Assembly: GCA_030446775.1 (NCBI GenBank)
Contig: JAUJMQ010000004.1
Span: 43,802 to 94,950 of the forward strand
Source: Egibacteraceae bacterium
GTDB taxonomy: Bacteria > Actinomycetota > Nitriliruptoria > Euzebyales > Egibacteraceae
Length of the DNA: 51,149 nt
Direction of reading: 5' to 3'
Of the stretch, positions 1 through 8,581 are shown one piece after another. A program made the position numbers and the translations under genes. The first letter of the stretch is position 1, and each line of letters opens with the position of its first letter. Under the pieces are notes generated by a model. That model did not search any database. It saw only the letters and a program-made list of their open reading frames with translations, and was not told where the DNA came from.

Positions 1-120
1 GTCGCCGTGGTCGCGGGAGCCGCCGGGGGCGCCGTCGGCGTGAGCGGCGCGCAGCGGCGCCGCCTCGGGTCGGGAGCCGTGGGCCACCTCGGTGCCGGTG
101 TGCTCGTTCGTCGTGCTCAT
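1..120 (-). CDS. N-terminal fragment of a protein behind a copper-type operator (possibly metal P-type ATPase)
   Basis: Only the first 40 codons are inside the window; the gene runs off the left edge. The ATG at 120 has a good ribosome site (GAGGAGG about 7 bases upstream). The visible residues are hydrophilic and end in His/Asp-rich sequence, as seen at the N-terminus of some CopB-like metal-exporting ATPases. The CsoR-type operator upstream supports a copper-resistance role. No catalytic domain is visible, so the product identity is inferred from context only. Confidence 0.4.
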   Translation of the reverse strand, partial: MSTTNEHTGTEVAHGSRPEAAPLRAAHADGAPGGSRDHGD

Positions 121-132
121 CGCCCGCCCTCC

Positions 133-207
133 TCGTCCGCGGATCTGGCCCTCGAGGCGGCGAAGCCGCTCGAGGTAGTCGTCCTTGTTCACCGTGTAGC
201 CGCGCAT
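133..207 (-). pseudogene. csoR remnant (first ~24 codons)
   Basis: An ATG at 207 with a GGAGG site 4 bases upstream opens a frame that begins MRGYTVNKDDYLERLRRLEG, the N-terminus typical of CsoR copper-sensing repressors (DUF156). After 'GQIRG' the homology stops and the frame continues without a stop into the next gene's ATG at 120. None of the Cys/His copper ligands of CsoR, which lie later in the protein, is present. It is either a deletion scar in which the stub serves as a leader, or an assembly deletion. The other forward frames do not continue CsoR. Confidence 0.6.
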
Positions 208-239
208 GGCGCCTCCGGTTCCGCCCCGGTCGTAGTTAC

Positions 240-258
240 TATACCCCCCTACGGTATA
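240..258 (-). promoter_or_regulatory. CsoR-type operator
   Basis: The minus strand reads TATACC-GTAGGGG-GGTATA, an inverted repeat with a G-rich centre. It matches the CsoR copA/copZ box pattern (TACC..TA.GGGGGTA). It lies about 35 bases before the csoR stub ATG at 207, where an autoregulated csoR-cop promoter would be expected. Confidence 0.65.
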
Positions 259-355
259 CTCCTGCAAGGCCCCTTCGCCGTCCACACCGATCATCGTGCG
301 AGGCCGCGACGCAGCCGAGGCGGTGCCCGCCGCGCGTGGCTACGCTGCGCAGGAC

Positions 356-2221
356 ATGGAGCTACAGCGCACGTTGCCGCCGGAGCCCGCGAGTGCAGCG
401 GCCGCCCGCCGTCTTGCGGCCGACGCGCTGCGTGCATGGCGGCACGACGACCTCGTGGAGGTCACCGAGCTGCTCGTCAGCGAGCTCGTGACCAACGCCG
501 TGCTGCACGCCGGGTCCGACATCGACCTGCGTCTGCTGTCGAGCGGTGCCGGCGTGCGGGTCGAGGTCGCCGACCGCAGCGACGTCCTCCCGGCGCGACG
601 CTCGTACGGCCGCCAGGCGACCACGGGACGCGGCCTGGGCCTGGTCGACATGCTGGCGAGCTCGTGGGGGGCCGAGTCCCGCAGTCGTGGGAAGGTCGTC
701 TGGTTCCACGTCGGCGACGCCGGGCTCGAACCGCTCAGCGAGGAAGACATCCTCGCCGCGTTCGCCGACCTCGACGACCCCCTGCCCGACGACGTCGCGG
801 AACCCGAGCCGGCGGGCTCGCGCGAGAGGGCCGCCTCAGGGCCGGCCCCGGACATCGGGCTGCGCCTGCTCGACCTGCCGATCGCGCTGTACCGGGCGAT
901 GGAGCAGCACAACGACGCGCTGCTGCGAGAGTCCATGTTGCGCGGCTTCTCACAGGCAGACCCACCACAGGACCTGCCGCACCGCTCGGGCGAGGGGATC
1001 GGTGCCTCGGCGTCGCGCCTGCCGCTGAAGACCCCGGCCGTCGAAGCGGCCCTGCAGGACGCGCTCGAGGCCGGCGCGGCGTCGGTGGACCTGCGGTTGA
1101 CGGCTCCGGCCGCTGCCCGTGAGATCTGCAGTGAGCTGCTCACGGCCCTGGACGAGGCGGACGACGACGCCAGCCAGGGCGGGCTGCTCGTCCCGCCGGC
1201 ACTTCCGGAGATCCGCGCGTGCCGGCAGTGGTGTCTCGGCGAGGTCATCGCCCAGATCGACGGGAACGCGCCCACCCCCTGGAGCCCGCCGGCGGAACCC
1301 GCCGGCAACGTGCCGCTGCTGGCGCAGATCGATCCGGGGGTGATCCTGGACAACCTCAACGACGCAGTCATCGTCGGCGACGACGGCAACCGGATTCGCT
1401 ACCTCAACCCCGCCGCCGAGCGGCTGCTGGGGTGGTCGCGTGACGAGCTGGAGGGACAGCGCATCACCGTCATCGTCCCGCCGCACTTACGGGAGGCGCA
1501 TGTCGTCGGCTACAGCCGCTACCTCGTCACCGACGTGCCCCGGCTCATCGGACGGCCGGTCCGGGTGCCCGCTCGTCACCGCAACGGTGCGGAGCTGCAG
1601 GTCGAGCTGCTGCTGAGCTCCTTCCGGGTCGCCGACGGCAAGCGGGCGTTCATCGCCTCGCTGCGTGACCTGACCGAGCGTGCCCCGCGGGACCGGGCGG
1701 TCACGACGGACAACGCTCTCGCGGCCACGAGCGACGTCGCGGCCCTGTTCGGCCCGTCGGGACCGGGCGGCGACCTGCAGGCCACGGCGCCGGTGGTCCT
1801 GGAGACGGTGGCGCACCACCTGGGTTGCCAGGTCGCCCTGCTGTGGCGGCCCGATGCCGCAGGCGAGGAGCTCGAGTGGGCTGCGGCGTGGGATGACGGC
1901 TCCCCGGGTGGCGCCGGCTTCTCCACGGCCAGCCGGCACCGGCGGTTCGGTGCCGGCGTGGGGATCCCGGGCCGTGTGTGGGAGTCGGGCGAGCCGGTGT
2001 GGATTCCCGACGTCGTCGGCGACGCCAACTTCGCGCGGGCGAGCCTGGCGCTGGAGAACGGCCTGCGCAGTGCCGTCGCGTTCCCGATCACCACGGGTGC
2101 GGGGGTGTGGGGCGTGGCGGAGATGTTCAGCAGCGAGGTGTTGGAGGAGAACGCCGACGTCCTCGCGATCGTGACCGCGATGGGCCGCCAGCTGGGCGCC
2201 CACGCCGACGACGCCCGGTAA
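356..2221 (+). CDS. Anti-sigma-type ATPase / PAS / GAF sensor protein
   Basis: About 621 residues from the ATG at 356; an upstream GTG at 296 is possible but adds a poor-quality extension. Residues ~1-120 form an RsbW-like HATPase_c_2 domain with the N-box (ELLVSELVTNAVLHA) and G-box (GRGLGLVDM). A helical linker of ~160 residues follows (LDLPIALYRAMEQHNDALLRE). Next comes a PAS domain (ILDNLNDAVIVGDDG to LRDLTERA), then a C-terminal GAF domain. There is no His-phosphotransfer, receiver or PP2C domain. The likely role is a partner-switching or ATP-binding regulator sensing a ligand or redox state. No transmembrane segment is visible. It stands alone, convergent with the gene at 2237. Confidence 0.75.
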   Translation: MELQRTLPPEPASAAAARRLAADALRAWRHDDLVEVTELLVSELVTNAVLHAGSDIDLRLLSSGAGVRVEVADRSDVLPARRSYGRQATTGRGLGLVDMLASSWGAESRSRGKVVWFHVGDAGLEPLSEEDILAAFADLDDPLPDDVAEPEPAGSRERAASGPAPDIGLRLLDLPIALYRAMEQHNDALLRESMLRGFSQADPPQDLPHRSGEGIGASASRLPLKTPAVEAALQDALEAGAASVDLRLTAPAAAREICSELLTALDEADDDASQGGLLVPPALPEIRACRQWCLGEVIAQIDGNAPTPWSPPAEPAGNVPLLAQIDPGVILDNLNDAVIVGDDGNRIRYLNPAAERLLGWSRDELEGQRITVIVPPHLREAHVVGYSRYLVTDVPRLIGRPVRVPARHRNGAELQVELLLSSFRVADGKRAFIASLRDLTERAPRDRAVTTDNALAATSDVAALFGPSGPGGDLQATAPVVLETVAHHLGCQVALLWRPDAAGEELEWAAAWDDGSPGGAGFSTASRHRRFGAGVGIPGRVWESGEPVWIPDVVGDANFARASLALENGLRSAVAFPITTGAGVWGVAEMFSSEVLEENADVLAIVTAMGRQLGAHADDAR

Positions 2222-2236
2222 GGCACCCCGCGGCCG

Positions 2237-3262
2237 CTATCGGGTCCACGTGACCTTCGACAGGCCTGCGGGTCGATCGACGTCGCCACCGCCCAGGTGC
2301 GCCAGGCGAGCCGCGAGCAGCTGACCGGGCACCACCGCCGCCAGTGGCGACAGCCACTCGCCAATCCCCGCGGGGAGCGGCAGGGCGACGTCCACCGCGT
2401 CGAGCAGCACCGGTGCGTCACTGATCCCGATCAGGTGTGCACGACGCTCGCGGAGCCCGCCGACCAGCGCGCGCAGGTCCTCCAAGACGGCGCCCGAAGG
2501 TGCCACGACGACGATCGGGAACCCGTCGTGGACAGCGGCGATGGGGCCGTGGCGGACGTCCGCCGACGAGTAGGGCTCGGCCCCCACGAACGTCAGCTCC
2601 TTGAGCTTCAGGGCGATCTCGAAGGCGGTGGCGTAGTTGAAGCCGCGCCCCACGACGAGGCAGTGCCCGAGCGGCTCGGTGATCCGGTCGACCAGGGGAC
2701 CGACCTGCGCGACGACCTCCGCGACGATCCCGGGCATGCGACCGAGCGCCCGCAGCGGCTGCGTGCCTCTCCCCATGCACGCCGACAGGAGCGCGAGGGC
2801 GCCGAGGGAGCTCAGGTACGTCTTCGTCGCGGCGACGGACCGCTCCTCGCCGGCGTGCAACCCGATGACCGCCTCGGCCGCGGCCCCCAGCGGCGACTGC
2901 GCCACGTTGGTCAGCGCCAGGGTGGGGCGGCCCTGCGCGCGTGCGTCCTCGACGACGGCGACGATGTCGGGCGACTCGCCGGACTGCGAGATGCCGACCA
3001 CCAGCGCCCCGTCGAGGCGGGGCGCCGTGCCGTAGCGGGTGATGAGCGACGGAGCCGCCAGGGCGACGGGGAGGCGGTGGCGCACGCCGAACAGGTACTG
3101 CGCGTAGCGCGCAGCGTTGTCGGAGCTGCCCCGTGCCGCGATCACGATCGAACGGAACGGCGGAAGCGTCCGCGCCAGCTCGGCGACGTGGTCCGCCTCG
3201 GCGTCGAGCAGGCGCGCCAGCGCCGCGGGCTGCTCGGCGATCTCGTCGTCAAGCCAGGCCAT
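2237..3262 (-). CDS. SIS-domain glucosamine-6-phosphate deaminase (GlmS isomerase-like)
   Basis: About 341 residues with two SIS sugar-isomerase domains: 'IVIAARGSSDNAARYAQYLF' and 'GISQSGESPDIV' in the first, 'VVGRGFNYATAFEIALKLKE' and 'SSADVRHGPIA' in the second. There is no glutaminase domain, so it is not GlmS itself. Next to nagA the expected reaction is GlcN-6-P to fructose-6-P plus ammonia (NagB-II/AgaS type). The ATG at 3262 was chosen because related proteins start M..(E)EI.EQP; no strong ribosome site is seen. Its frame is open upstream into the nagA C-terminus, so the junction may hide a frameshift or a true fusion. Last gene of the murQ operon. Confidence 0.7.
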   Translation of the reverse strand: MAWLDDEIAEQPAALARLLDAEADHVAELARTLPPFRSIVIAARGSSDNAARYAQYLFGVRHRLPVALAAPSLITRYGTAPRLDGALVVGISQSGESPDIVAVVEDARAQGRPTLALTNVAQSPLGAAAEAVIGLHAGEERSVAATKTYLSSLGALALLSACMGRGTQPLRALGRMPGIVAEVVAQVGPLVDRITEPLGHCLVVGRGFNYATAFEIALKLKELTFVGAEPYSSADVRHGPIAAVHDGFPIVVVAPSGAVLEDLRALVGGLRERRAHLIGISDAPVLLDAVDVALPLPAGIGEWLSPLAAVVPGQLLAARLAHLGGGDVDRPAGLSKVTWTR

Positions 3263-4388
3263 GGGTCGGCCATGGGCGCCCCGCCTCGACCGGGAAGGCG
3301 CGTCGTCGCCGACGAGGACCTGACGGACGTCGAGGCGGTCGTCGAGCACGACGACGTCGGCGGGTCCGCCGACCCGCAGCGTGCCGCAGTCGCCGCGGCC
3401 CAGCAGCAGCGCCGGCACGCTCGTGGCCGCGGCGACGCAGTCGGCAAGTGGGAAGCCCAGCGCGTGCAGGTTGCGCACCGCCTGGACCATGGTGAGCGCG
3501 CTGCCGGCGCGTGCCGTCCTCCCGGCGGACCGCGCCACCCTCGACGCGCACGTCGACGTCGCCCAGGCGGTAGCTCCCGTCCCCGATGCCTGCGGCGGCG
3601 ATGCCGTCGGTCACCAGGGCGACCCGGCCGGGTCCGGCGCGCATCGCGAGCTCGACGATCTCGGGGCCAGGTGGTGCCCGTCCACGACGAGCTGCAGCAC
3701 GACGTCGTCACGGCACAGGGCGGCGCCGGCGATGCCCGGGTCGCGGGCCCGCAGCGGGCGCATGGCGTTGAACAGGTGCGTCACAGCCCGCGCGCCGCGG
3801 TCGAACGCCACATGCGCCTGCGCCGCGGTGGCGTCGGTGTGCCCGCAGGACACGACGACGCCGTGCCGCACGAGCAGGTCGACCAGCTCGACGGCTCCCG
3901 GCAGCTCGGGCGCGAGCGTCACGAACGTCACCGGTCCGGCCTTCAGCAGCCGCTCCATCAGCCGGCGGTCGGGGTCGCGCCGCCACTCGCGCGGATGGGT
4001 CCCCAGACGCTCGGCCGACAGGAACGGGCCCTCCACGTGCGCGCCGAGGATGCGTGGTGAGACGGCGGAGGCGGCCGTCCTGCGCTCCCCGGATCTCGCC
4101 GAGCGCCGCACGGACCGCGTCCTCGCAGGCGGTGATGAGCGTCGGCTGGTACGCGGTGACGCCCGTCTCCAGCAAGGCGGTGCCGGCCTGGTGGAACCCT
4201 CCGCTGTCCGCCGCCAGGAAGTCCACGCCGCCGAACCCGTTGACCTGCAGGTCGACGAAGCCGAGGACGGCCAGCCTGTCGCCCCGGCCGGGCAGGCCGA
4301 CGGCCGTCACGACGCCGTCGGCGACGTCGACGTCTCCGTGCACCAAGCGGCCCTCGACGATGGCCGCGCCGACACCCAGCCTCGTCAC
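3263..4388 (-). CDS. nagA: N-acetylglucosamine-6-phosphate deacetylase (three frameshifts)
   Basis: Converts GlcNAc-6-P to GlcN-6-P plus acetate in the cytoplasm. The ATG at 4388 overlaps the oppF stop (ATGA). Family signatures appear in order but in changing frames: GFVDLQVNGFGG, HVEGPFLS (metal Glu), CGHTDATAAQ and THLFNAM (metal His), VVDGHH, VTDGIAAAG (catalytic Asp), GSALTMVQAVRNL, GGPADVVVLDD. Frame changes are needed near 4060-4095, 3661-3667 (a G run) and 3510-3545. Correcting them restores a full-length enzyme, so sequence error is likelier than decay. The last frame runs on into the SIS gene. Confidence 0.75.
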
Positions 4389-5395
4389 GTGCGCTCCGCG
4401 GCGGGCAGCCCGGCGCCACCCTGCTGCACCCGGCGGGCGGCGACGTGGCAGGCGGCTTCGTGGCGCGGCAGCAGCTCGGCCAGATCCGGGTCGACGGAGC
4501 TGCAGATCGCCTCGGCCAGGGGGCAGCGCGGGTGGAACGAGCAGCCGGCTGGAGGGTTGGCGGGGTCGGGAACCTCGCCGGCCAGCGGCTCGACATGGCG
4601 GTCCGCCTCCACGGCGGGGTCCGCGACGGGCACGGCGTCCTGGAGGGCGCGGGTGTAGGGGTGGAGCGGGTCATCCGACACCCTGCGCCAGGGCCCCAGC
4701 TCGACGACACGCCCGAGGTACATCACCGCGATGCGGTCGGAGATGTGGCGGACCATTCCGAGGTCGTGGGAGATGAACACGAAGCTCAAGTCGAGCTCGG
4801 CGCGCAGGCGGGTCAGCAGGTTCATGACCTCCGACTGGACCGACACGTCCAGCGCCGAGACCGGCTCGTCGAGCACGACGACGTCGGGCTCCACCGCCAG
4901 CGCCCGCGCCACCCCCACGCGCTGGCGCTGCCCGCCCGACAGCTGATGCGGGTAGCGGTCGGCGAAGCCCGACCCCAGGCCCACCATCGTCAGCAGCTCG
5001 TCGAGGCGGCGGCGGCGCTGCGGTGCGCCGCCCCCTAGGCGGTGGACGCGGAGCACCTCCTCCAGCGTCTGGGACACGGTCAGACGGGGGTTCAAGGAGG
5101 CGTAGGGGTCTTGGAAGACGAGCTGCACGCGACGGCGGACGGCGCGCAGGGCCCGCCCGCGCACCCTCGTGATGTCCTGGCCGTCCAGGGAGATGCTGCC
5201 CGACGTCGGCTCCTCCAGACGGACCAGCAGCCGCGCGGTCGTGGACTTGCCGCAGCCCGACTCACCGACGATCCCCAGCGTCTCACCGCGGCCGAGCGTG
5301 AACGACACGCCGGACACCGCCCGCAGCAGCTGGTCGGTCCCGCGGACCGGGTAGACCTTGACGAGGTCGTCGACGCGCAGGACCGGCTGCGTCAC
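4385..5395 (-). CDS. oppF: Oligopeptide-type ABC importer ATPase (OppF/DppF)
   Basis: 336 residues from the GTG at 5395, which overlaps the oppD stop (GTGA). Walker A GESGCGKS, signature LSGGQRQR, Walker [12 protein letters not shown], and the Cys-containing C-terminal region of the oligopeptide family ([14 protein letters not shown]). It pairs with the OppD-like ATPase upstream to power the OppBC permease encoded at 9561-11428. Its place between anmK and nagA argues for muropeptide or amino-sugar peptide import rather than general peptides; that substrate is inferred. Confidence 0.85.
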   Translation of the reverse strand: MTQPVLRVDDLVKVYPVRGTDQLLRAVSGVSFTLGRGETLGIVGESGCGKSTTARLLVRLEEPTSGSISLDGQDITRVRGRALRAVRRRVQLVFQDPYASLNPRLTVSQTLEEVLRVHRLGGGAPQRRRRLDELLTMVGLGSGFADRYPHQLSGGQRQRVGVARALAVEPDVVVLDEPVSALDVSVQSEVMNLLTRLRAELDLSFVFISHDLGMVRHISDRIAVMYLGRVVELGPWRRVSDDPLHPYTRALQDAVPVADPAVEADRHVEPLAGEVPDPANPPAGCSFHPRCPLAEAICSSVDPDLAELLPRHEAACHVAARRVQQGGAGLPAAERT

Positions 5396-6369
5396 GCGAC
5401 CCACTCCTGCGGCGGCACCCAGCACGCCGCCGCGCTCCCGCCGCGCTCGGTCAACGCGGGCATCTGCGTGCGGCACCGGTCGACCATCTCGGGGCAGCGG
5501 GGGTGGAACGGACAGCCGCCCGGGACGTGCGCCGGGTCGGGAGGAGTGCCGGGGATCTGCCGCAGCGGCGGCCGGTCGGCACCACGGGGCGGCGGGATGG
5601 CGTCGATCAACCCCGCCGTGTACGGATGCTCGGGTTGGGCGAACACCCGCGTTGTCGGGCCCGTCTCGACCAGGTGGCCCGCGTACATGACCAGCACGCG
5701 CGAAGCGACTCGTGCCACGACGCCGAGGTCGTGGGTGATCCACACGACCGCGGTCCCGGTCTCTGACTGCAGCCGTCGCACGAGCGCGATGATCTGCTGC
5801 TGGATCGTCACGTCCAGGGCGGTGGTGGGCTCGTCGGCGATGAGCAGCGCGGGACGCAGCGCCAGCGCCATCGCGATGACGACCCGCTGGCGCATCCCGC
5901 CGGAGAACTCGTGGGGGTAGGCGCGCGCCGCCCGGTCGGGCTGCGCGATCCCCACCTCGCCGAGGACCTCGCGCGTGCGCTCGTGCGCCTGCTGGCGCGT
6001 GACACCGTGAGCGGTCAGCGCTTCGGAGATCTGGGCGCCGACGGTCATGAGCGGGTTGAGCGAGGTCATCGGGTCCTGGTAGACCATCGCGATGTCGGCG
6101 CCGCGGACGCTGCGACGGTATCGCTCGCCGGCGGTGACCAGGTCGGTGCCGTCGAGCACCACCTGGCCGCGCACGATCTCGGCAGTGCGGTGCGGCAGCA
6201 GGCCCATGACCGACAGCATGGTCATGGACTTGCCTGACCCGGACTCGCCGACGAGCGCGACGGTCTCGCCCGACGCGACGTCGAACGACACGCCCTTGAC
6301 GACCTCGACGGGGCCGTCGCGCAGGTGCAGCACGGTCGTGAGGTCGCGGACCGACAGAACCGGCGGCAT
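5392..6369 (-). CDS. oppD: Oligopeptide-type ABC importer ATPase (OppD/DppD)
   Basis: 325 residues. The ATG at 6369 overlaps the anmK stop (TGATG), which fixes the start. Walker A GESGSGKS, signature FSGGMRQR, Walker [13 protein letters not shown], switch His in WITHDLG, and the C-terminal family segment [14 protein letters not shown]. It forms the ATPase pair with OppF. The split of this importer between the murQ operon (ATPases) and the oppA operon (binding protein, permeases) is notable; both operons carry a DasR operator. Confidence 0.85.
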   Translation of the reverse strand: MPPVLSVRDLTTVLHLRDGPVEVVKGVSFDVASGETVALVGESGSGKSMTMLSVMGLLPHRTAEIVRGQVVLDGTDLVTAGERYRRSVRGADIAMVYQDPMTSLNPLMTVGAQISEALTAHGVTRQQAHERTREVLGEVGIAQPDRAARAYPHEFSGGMRQRVVIAMALALRPALLIADEPTTALDVTIQQQIIALVRRLQSETGTAVVWITHDLGVVARVASRVLVMYAGHLVETGPTTRVFAQPEHPYTAGLIDAIPPPRGADRPPLRQIPGTPPDPAHVPGGCPFHPRCPEMVDRCRTQMPALTERGGSAAACWVPPQEWVA

Positions 6370-7559
6370 CAGACGACCGGCGCCGGGGCTTGGACACGCA
6401 ACCGGACGGGCGCCGCGGACGCCGGTGCCGGCACGGCGAAGCCACGCGACCCCGGCACCAGGCTGCCGAGCAGCGACGCACGCGCCGCGCCGGTGCAGGT
6501 CGGGACGGTCGCCGCAAGCCCGTGCACGGTGAGAAAGCCCATCAGCGCGAAGGCGTAGGCCTCCTTCGCGGCGCTCGGGATGCCCAGGCCGTCGATGGTG
6601 GTCACGTCGACGTCGGCCAGCTCGTCGCGCAGCATCGTCATGAGCGTGGGGTTGGCGGTGCCGCCTCCGGCTGCGACGACGGCGGTGACGTGATGGTTCC
6701 GGCAAGCCGCGGCGACCGTGACGGCCGTCAGCGTCGCGAGCGTGGCCACGACGTCGTCGGCCCGCGCGTCCTCGATGTCGGCCAGCGCGCCGAGCAGGTA
6801 GGGCAGGTGAAAGTACTCCTTGCCGGTCGTCTTGGGCGCCGGCAGGGCGTAGTACGGGTCGGCGAGCAGCCGTTCCAGCAGTTCTGGCAGCACCCGCCCG
6901 CGGCCCGCGCGAAGGCCGTCGCGGTCATAGGTCTCACCACCGCCGGTGAAGTGGCTGACGGCGGCGTCGAGCAGGGCGTTGGCGGACCCGACGTCGAAGG
7001 CGACGGGGTCGCGGTCGGGGGCGACGACCGTCAGGTTGGCGATCCCGCCGAGGTTGAGGGCCGCACGGACCCCGCCGCCGCCCGCGGAGGTCAGCAGGAG
7101 CACGTCGAGCAGGCTCACCAGCGGTGCCCCCTGGCCCCCTGCGGCCACGTCGCGGACCCGCAGGTCGGCGAGTACCGGCAGGCCCGTGCGTTCGGCGATC
7201 CATGCCGGCTGGCCGATCTGCAGGGTGCCCAGCACCTCCCGGCCCTCCACCCAGTGGAACAGGGTCTGACCGTGCGAGACGACGAGATCGGCCCGGTCGT
7301 CGGCGACGTCGCGGACGGCGGCGGCCGCGACGTCGGCGAAGGCCTGCCCGATGCGCGTGTCCAGCGCGCACAGCGCCGCGGCTGTCGTCGGCGACGGGGG
7401 CATCGCCGCTACGAGCGCCGTCCGCAGGTCGGCTGGGTAGGGCACGCTGACGGCGCCCACGGGTGACAGCAGCACCTCTTCACCGTGCAGCCTGAGGTCG
7501 GCCACGGCGGCGTCGATGCCGTCGAAGGACGTGCCCGAGATCAGGCCGACGACTCTCAC
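6369..7559 (-). CDS. anmK: Anhydro-N-acetylmuramic acid kinase
   Basis: 396 residues, intact, from a GTG at 7559 overlapping the murQ stop (GTGA). The family ATP loop GLISGTSFDGIDAAVADL is at the N-terminus; the catalytic region FDVGSANALLDAAV and YDRDG lies mid-protein. It opens the 1,6-anhydro ring and phosphorylates to give MurNAc-6-P, the MurQ substrate. Its presence implies that 1,6-anhydro-muropeptides, made by lytic transglycosylases, reach the cytoplasm. Confidence 0.9.
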   Translation of the reverse strand: MRVVGLISGTSFDGIDAAVADLRLHGEEVLLSPVGAVSVPYPADLRTALVAAMPPSPTTAAALCALDTRIGQAFADVAAAAVRDVADDRADLVVSHGQTLFHWVEGREVLGTLQIGQPAWIAERTGLPVLADLRVRDVAAGGQGAPLVSLLDVLLLTSAGGGGVRAALNLGGIANLTVVAPDRDPVAFDVGSANALLDAAVSHFTGGGETYDRDGLRAGRGRVLPELLERLLADPYYALPAPKTTGKEYFHLPYLLGALADIEDARADDVVATLATLTAVTVAAACRNHHVTAVVAAGGGTANPTLMTMLRDELADVDVTTIDGLGIPSAAKEAYAFALMGFLTVHGLAATVPTCTGAARASLLGSLVPGSRGFAVPAPASAAPVRLRVQAPAPVV

Positions 7560-8451
7560 GAGCCGGCTTCGGCCGCGGCCCGCACGACGCCGGCGTGCTC
7601 GGTCAGCCGGCGTCGGGCGCTGTCGGCGTCGACGCCGGCGAGCAGCATCACGATGGCGACCTTGACGTCGCCGTCCGCGACCGCGAGCGCGGCGTCGGCC
7701 GCGCCGCCTGCTGCGCCGGTGGCGCCGGCGACGCTGCGTCGAGCGCGGTCACGAAGCTTGGCGTTGGTCGCGCGCACGTCGACCATGAGGTCGCCGAACG
7801 TCTTGCCGGTCCCGACCATGGCGAGCGTCGAGATCGTGTTCAGGACGATCTTCTGTGCCGTGCCCGCCTTGAGCCGGGTCGAGCCGGCGATGACCTCGGC
7901 GCCGACGACGACCTCGATGGCGTGGTCGACGTGGCGGCTGAGCCGGGCGCCCGGATTGGACGATATCCCGACCGTGACGGCACCCTGACCGCGGGCGTGG
8001 TCCACGGCGCCGATGGTGTAGGGGGTGCGCCCGGACGCGGCGATCCCCACGACGGCGTCACGGGCCCCGACCGCCAGGCGCGCGAGGTCGGCGGCACCCG
8101 CGGTGCTGTCGTCCTCCACGGCCTCCTGCGACGCCCGGAACGCGTCGCCGCCGCCGGCGAGCACGCCGACCACGCGGTCGGTGTTGAACGTCGGCGGGCA
8201 CTCAGCGGCGTCCAGCAGGCCCAGCGCCGCCCCGCCGTGCCGGCACCGACGTAGACGAGCCGCCCGCCGGCTCGCAGCTGGGCGACGATCGCGTCGACCG
8301 CCGCGGCGATGTCGGCGCTGGCGGCGCGGACGGCCTCGATCACCTGAGCCTGGTCGGCCGTCATGAGCTCGACGAGCTCCAGCGTCCCGCGCCGGTCGAG
8401 GTCGCTCAGGTCGGCCCGGCGCTGCTCGGTCACGAGGTCCGCGAGGTCCAT
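7556..8451 (-). CDS. murQ: N-acetylmuramic acid 6-phosphate etherase (one frameshift)
   Basis: Cleaves the D-lactyl ether of MurNAc-6-P to give GlcNAc-6-P. The ATG at 8451 has GGAGGG 5 bases upstream. The N-terminal part (DLADLVTEQRRADLSDLD to RLVYVGAGTAGR) and the rest (VVGVLAGGGDAFRASQE onward, with SGRTPYTIGA and SSNPGA) are in different frames. A single base change near 8228-8240 joins them through the family's LLDAAECPPTF segment, which carries the catalytic Glu. First gene of the murQ-anmK-oppDF-nagA-SIS operon, behind a DasR-type operator. Confidence 0.85.
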
Positions 8452-8517
8452 GTGCCCTCCCTGCTGCTCGGGCGGGACGGTCGTCCCACCGTTCGGCGCG
8501 GCCGGAAACGCAGCGTC

Positions 8518-8535
8518 CATCGGTCTAGACCAATT
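8518..8535. promoter_or_regulatory. DasR-responsive element 1 (dre)
   Basis: The core GGTCTAGACC is at 8522-8531, extended to GGTCTAGACCAATT. The established Streptomyces DasR site is ACTGGTCTAGACCACT. It sits just downstream of the minus-strand promoter at 8540-8568, so a bound repressor would cover the transcription start of the murQ operon. It also lies 50 bases before the divergent hydrolase gene at 8582. Confidence 0.75.
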
Positions 8536-8539
8536 CGGC

Positions 8540-8568
8540 ATCGTAGGCGAGACTGGCTTCTGGGTCAA
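8540..8568 (-). promoter_or_regulatory. murQ operon promoter
   Basis: On the minus strand TTGACC (-35, 8568-8563), a 17-base spacer, then TACGAT (-10, 8545-8540). The start of transcription would fall near 8533, inside dre 1, leaving a leader of roughly 80 bases before the murQ ATG. Confidence 0.6.
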
Positions 8569-8581
8569 CGACAGGCCGGCG

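Noticed and set aside
2297-4060. Long open frame on the plus strand across the SIS/nagA genes
   Set aside because: Antisense shadow of GC-rich coding DNA; no domains, biased Arg/Gly/Ala/Pro composition, and the minus strand has clear enzymes.
5092-5286. Small overlapping frames inside the ABC ATPase genes
   Set aside because: Frame shadows with high Arg/Ser/Pro content and no independent start signals.
8363-8581. Extended N-terminus of the phosphotriesterase-like protein
   Set aside because: It would overlap murQ and the dre/promoter region; homology starts at the ATG at 8582.
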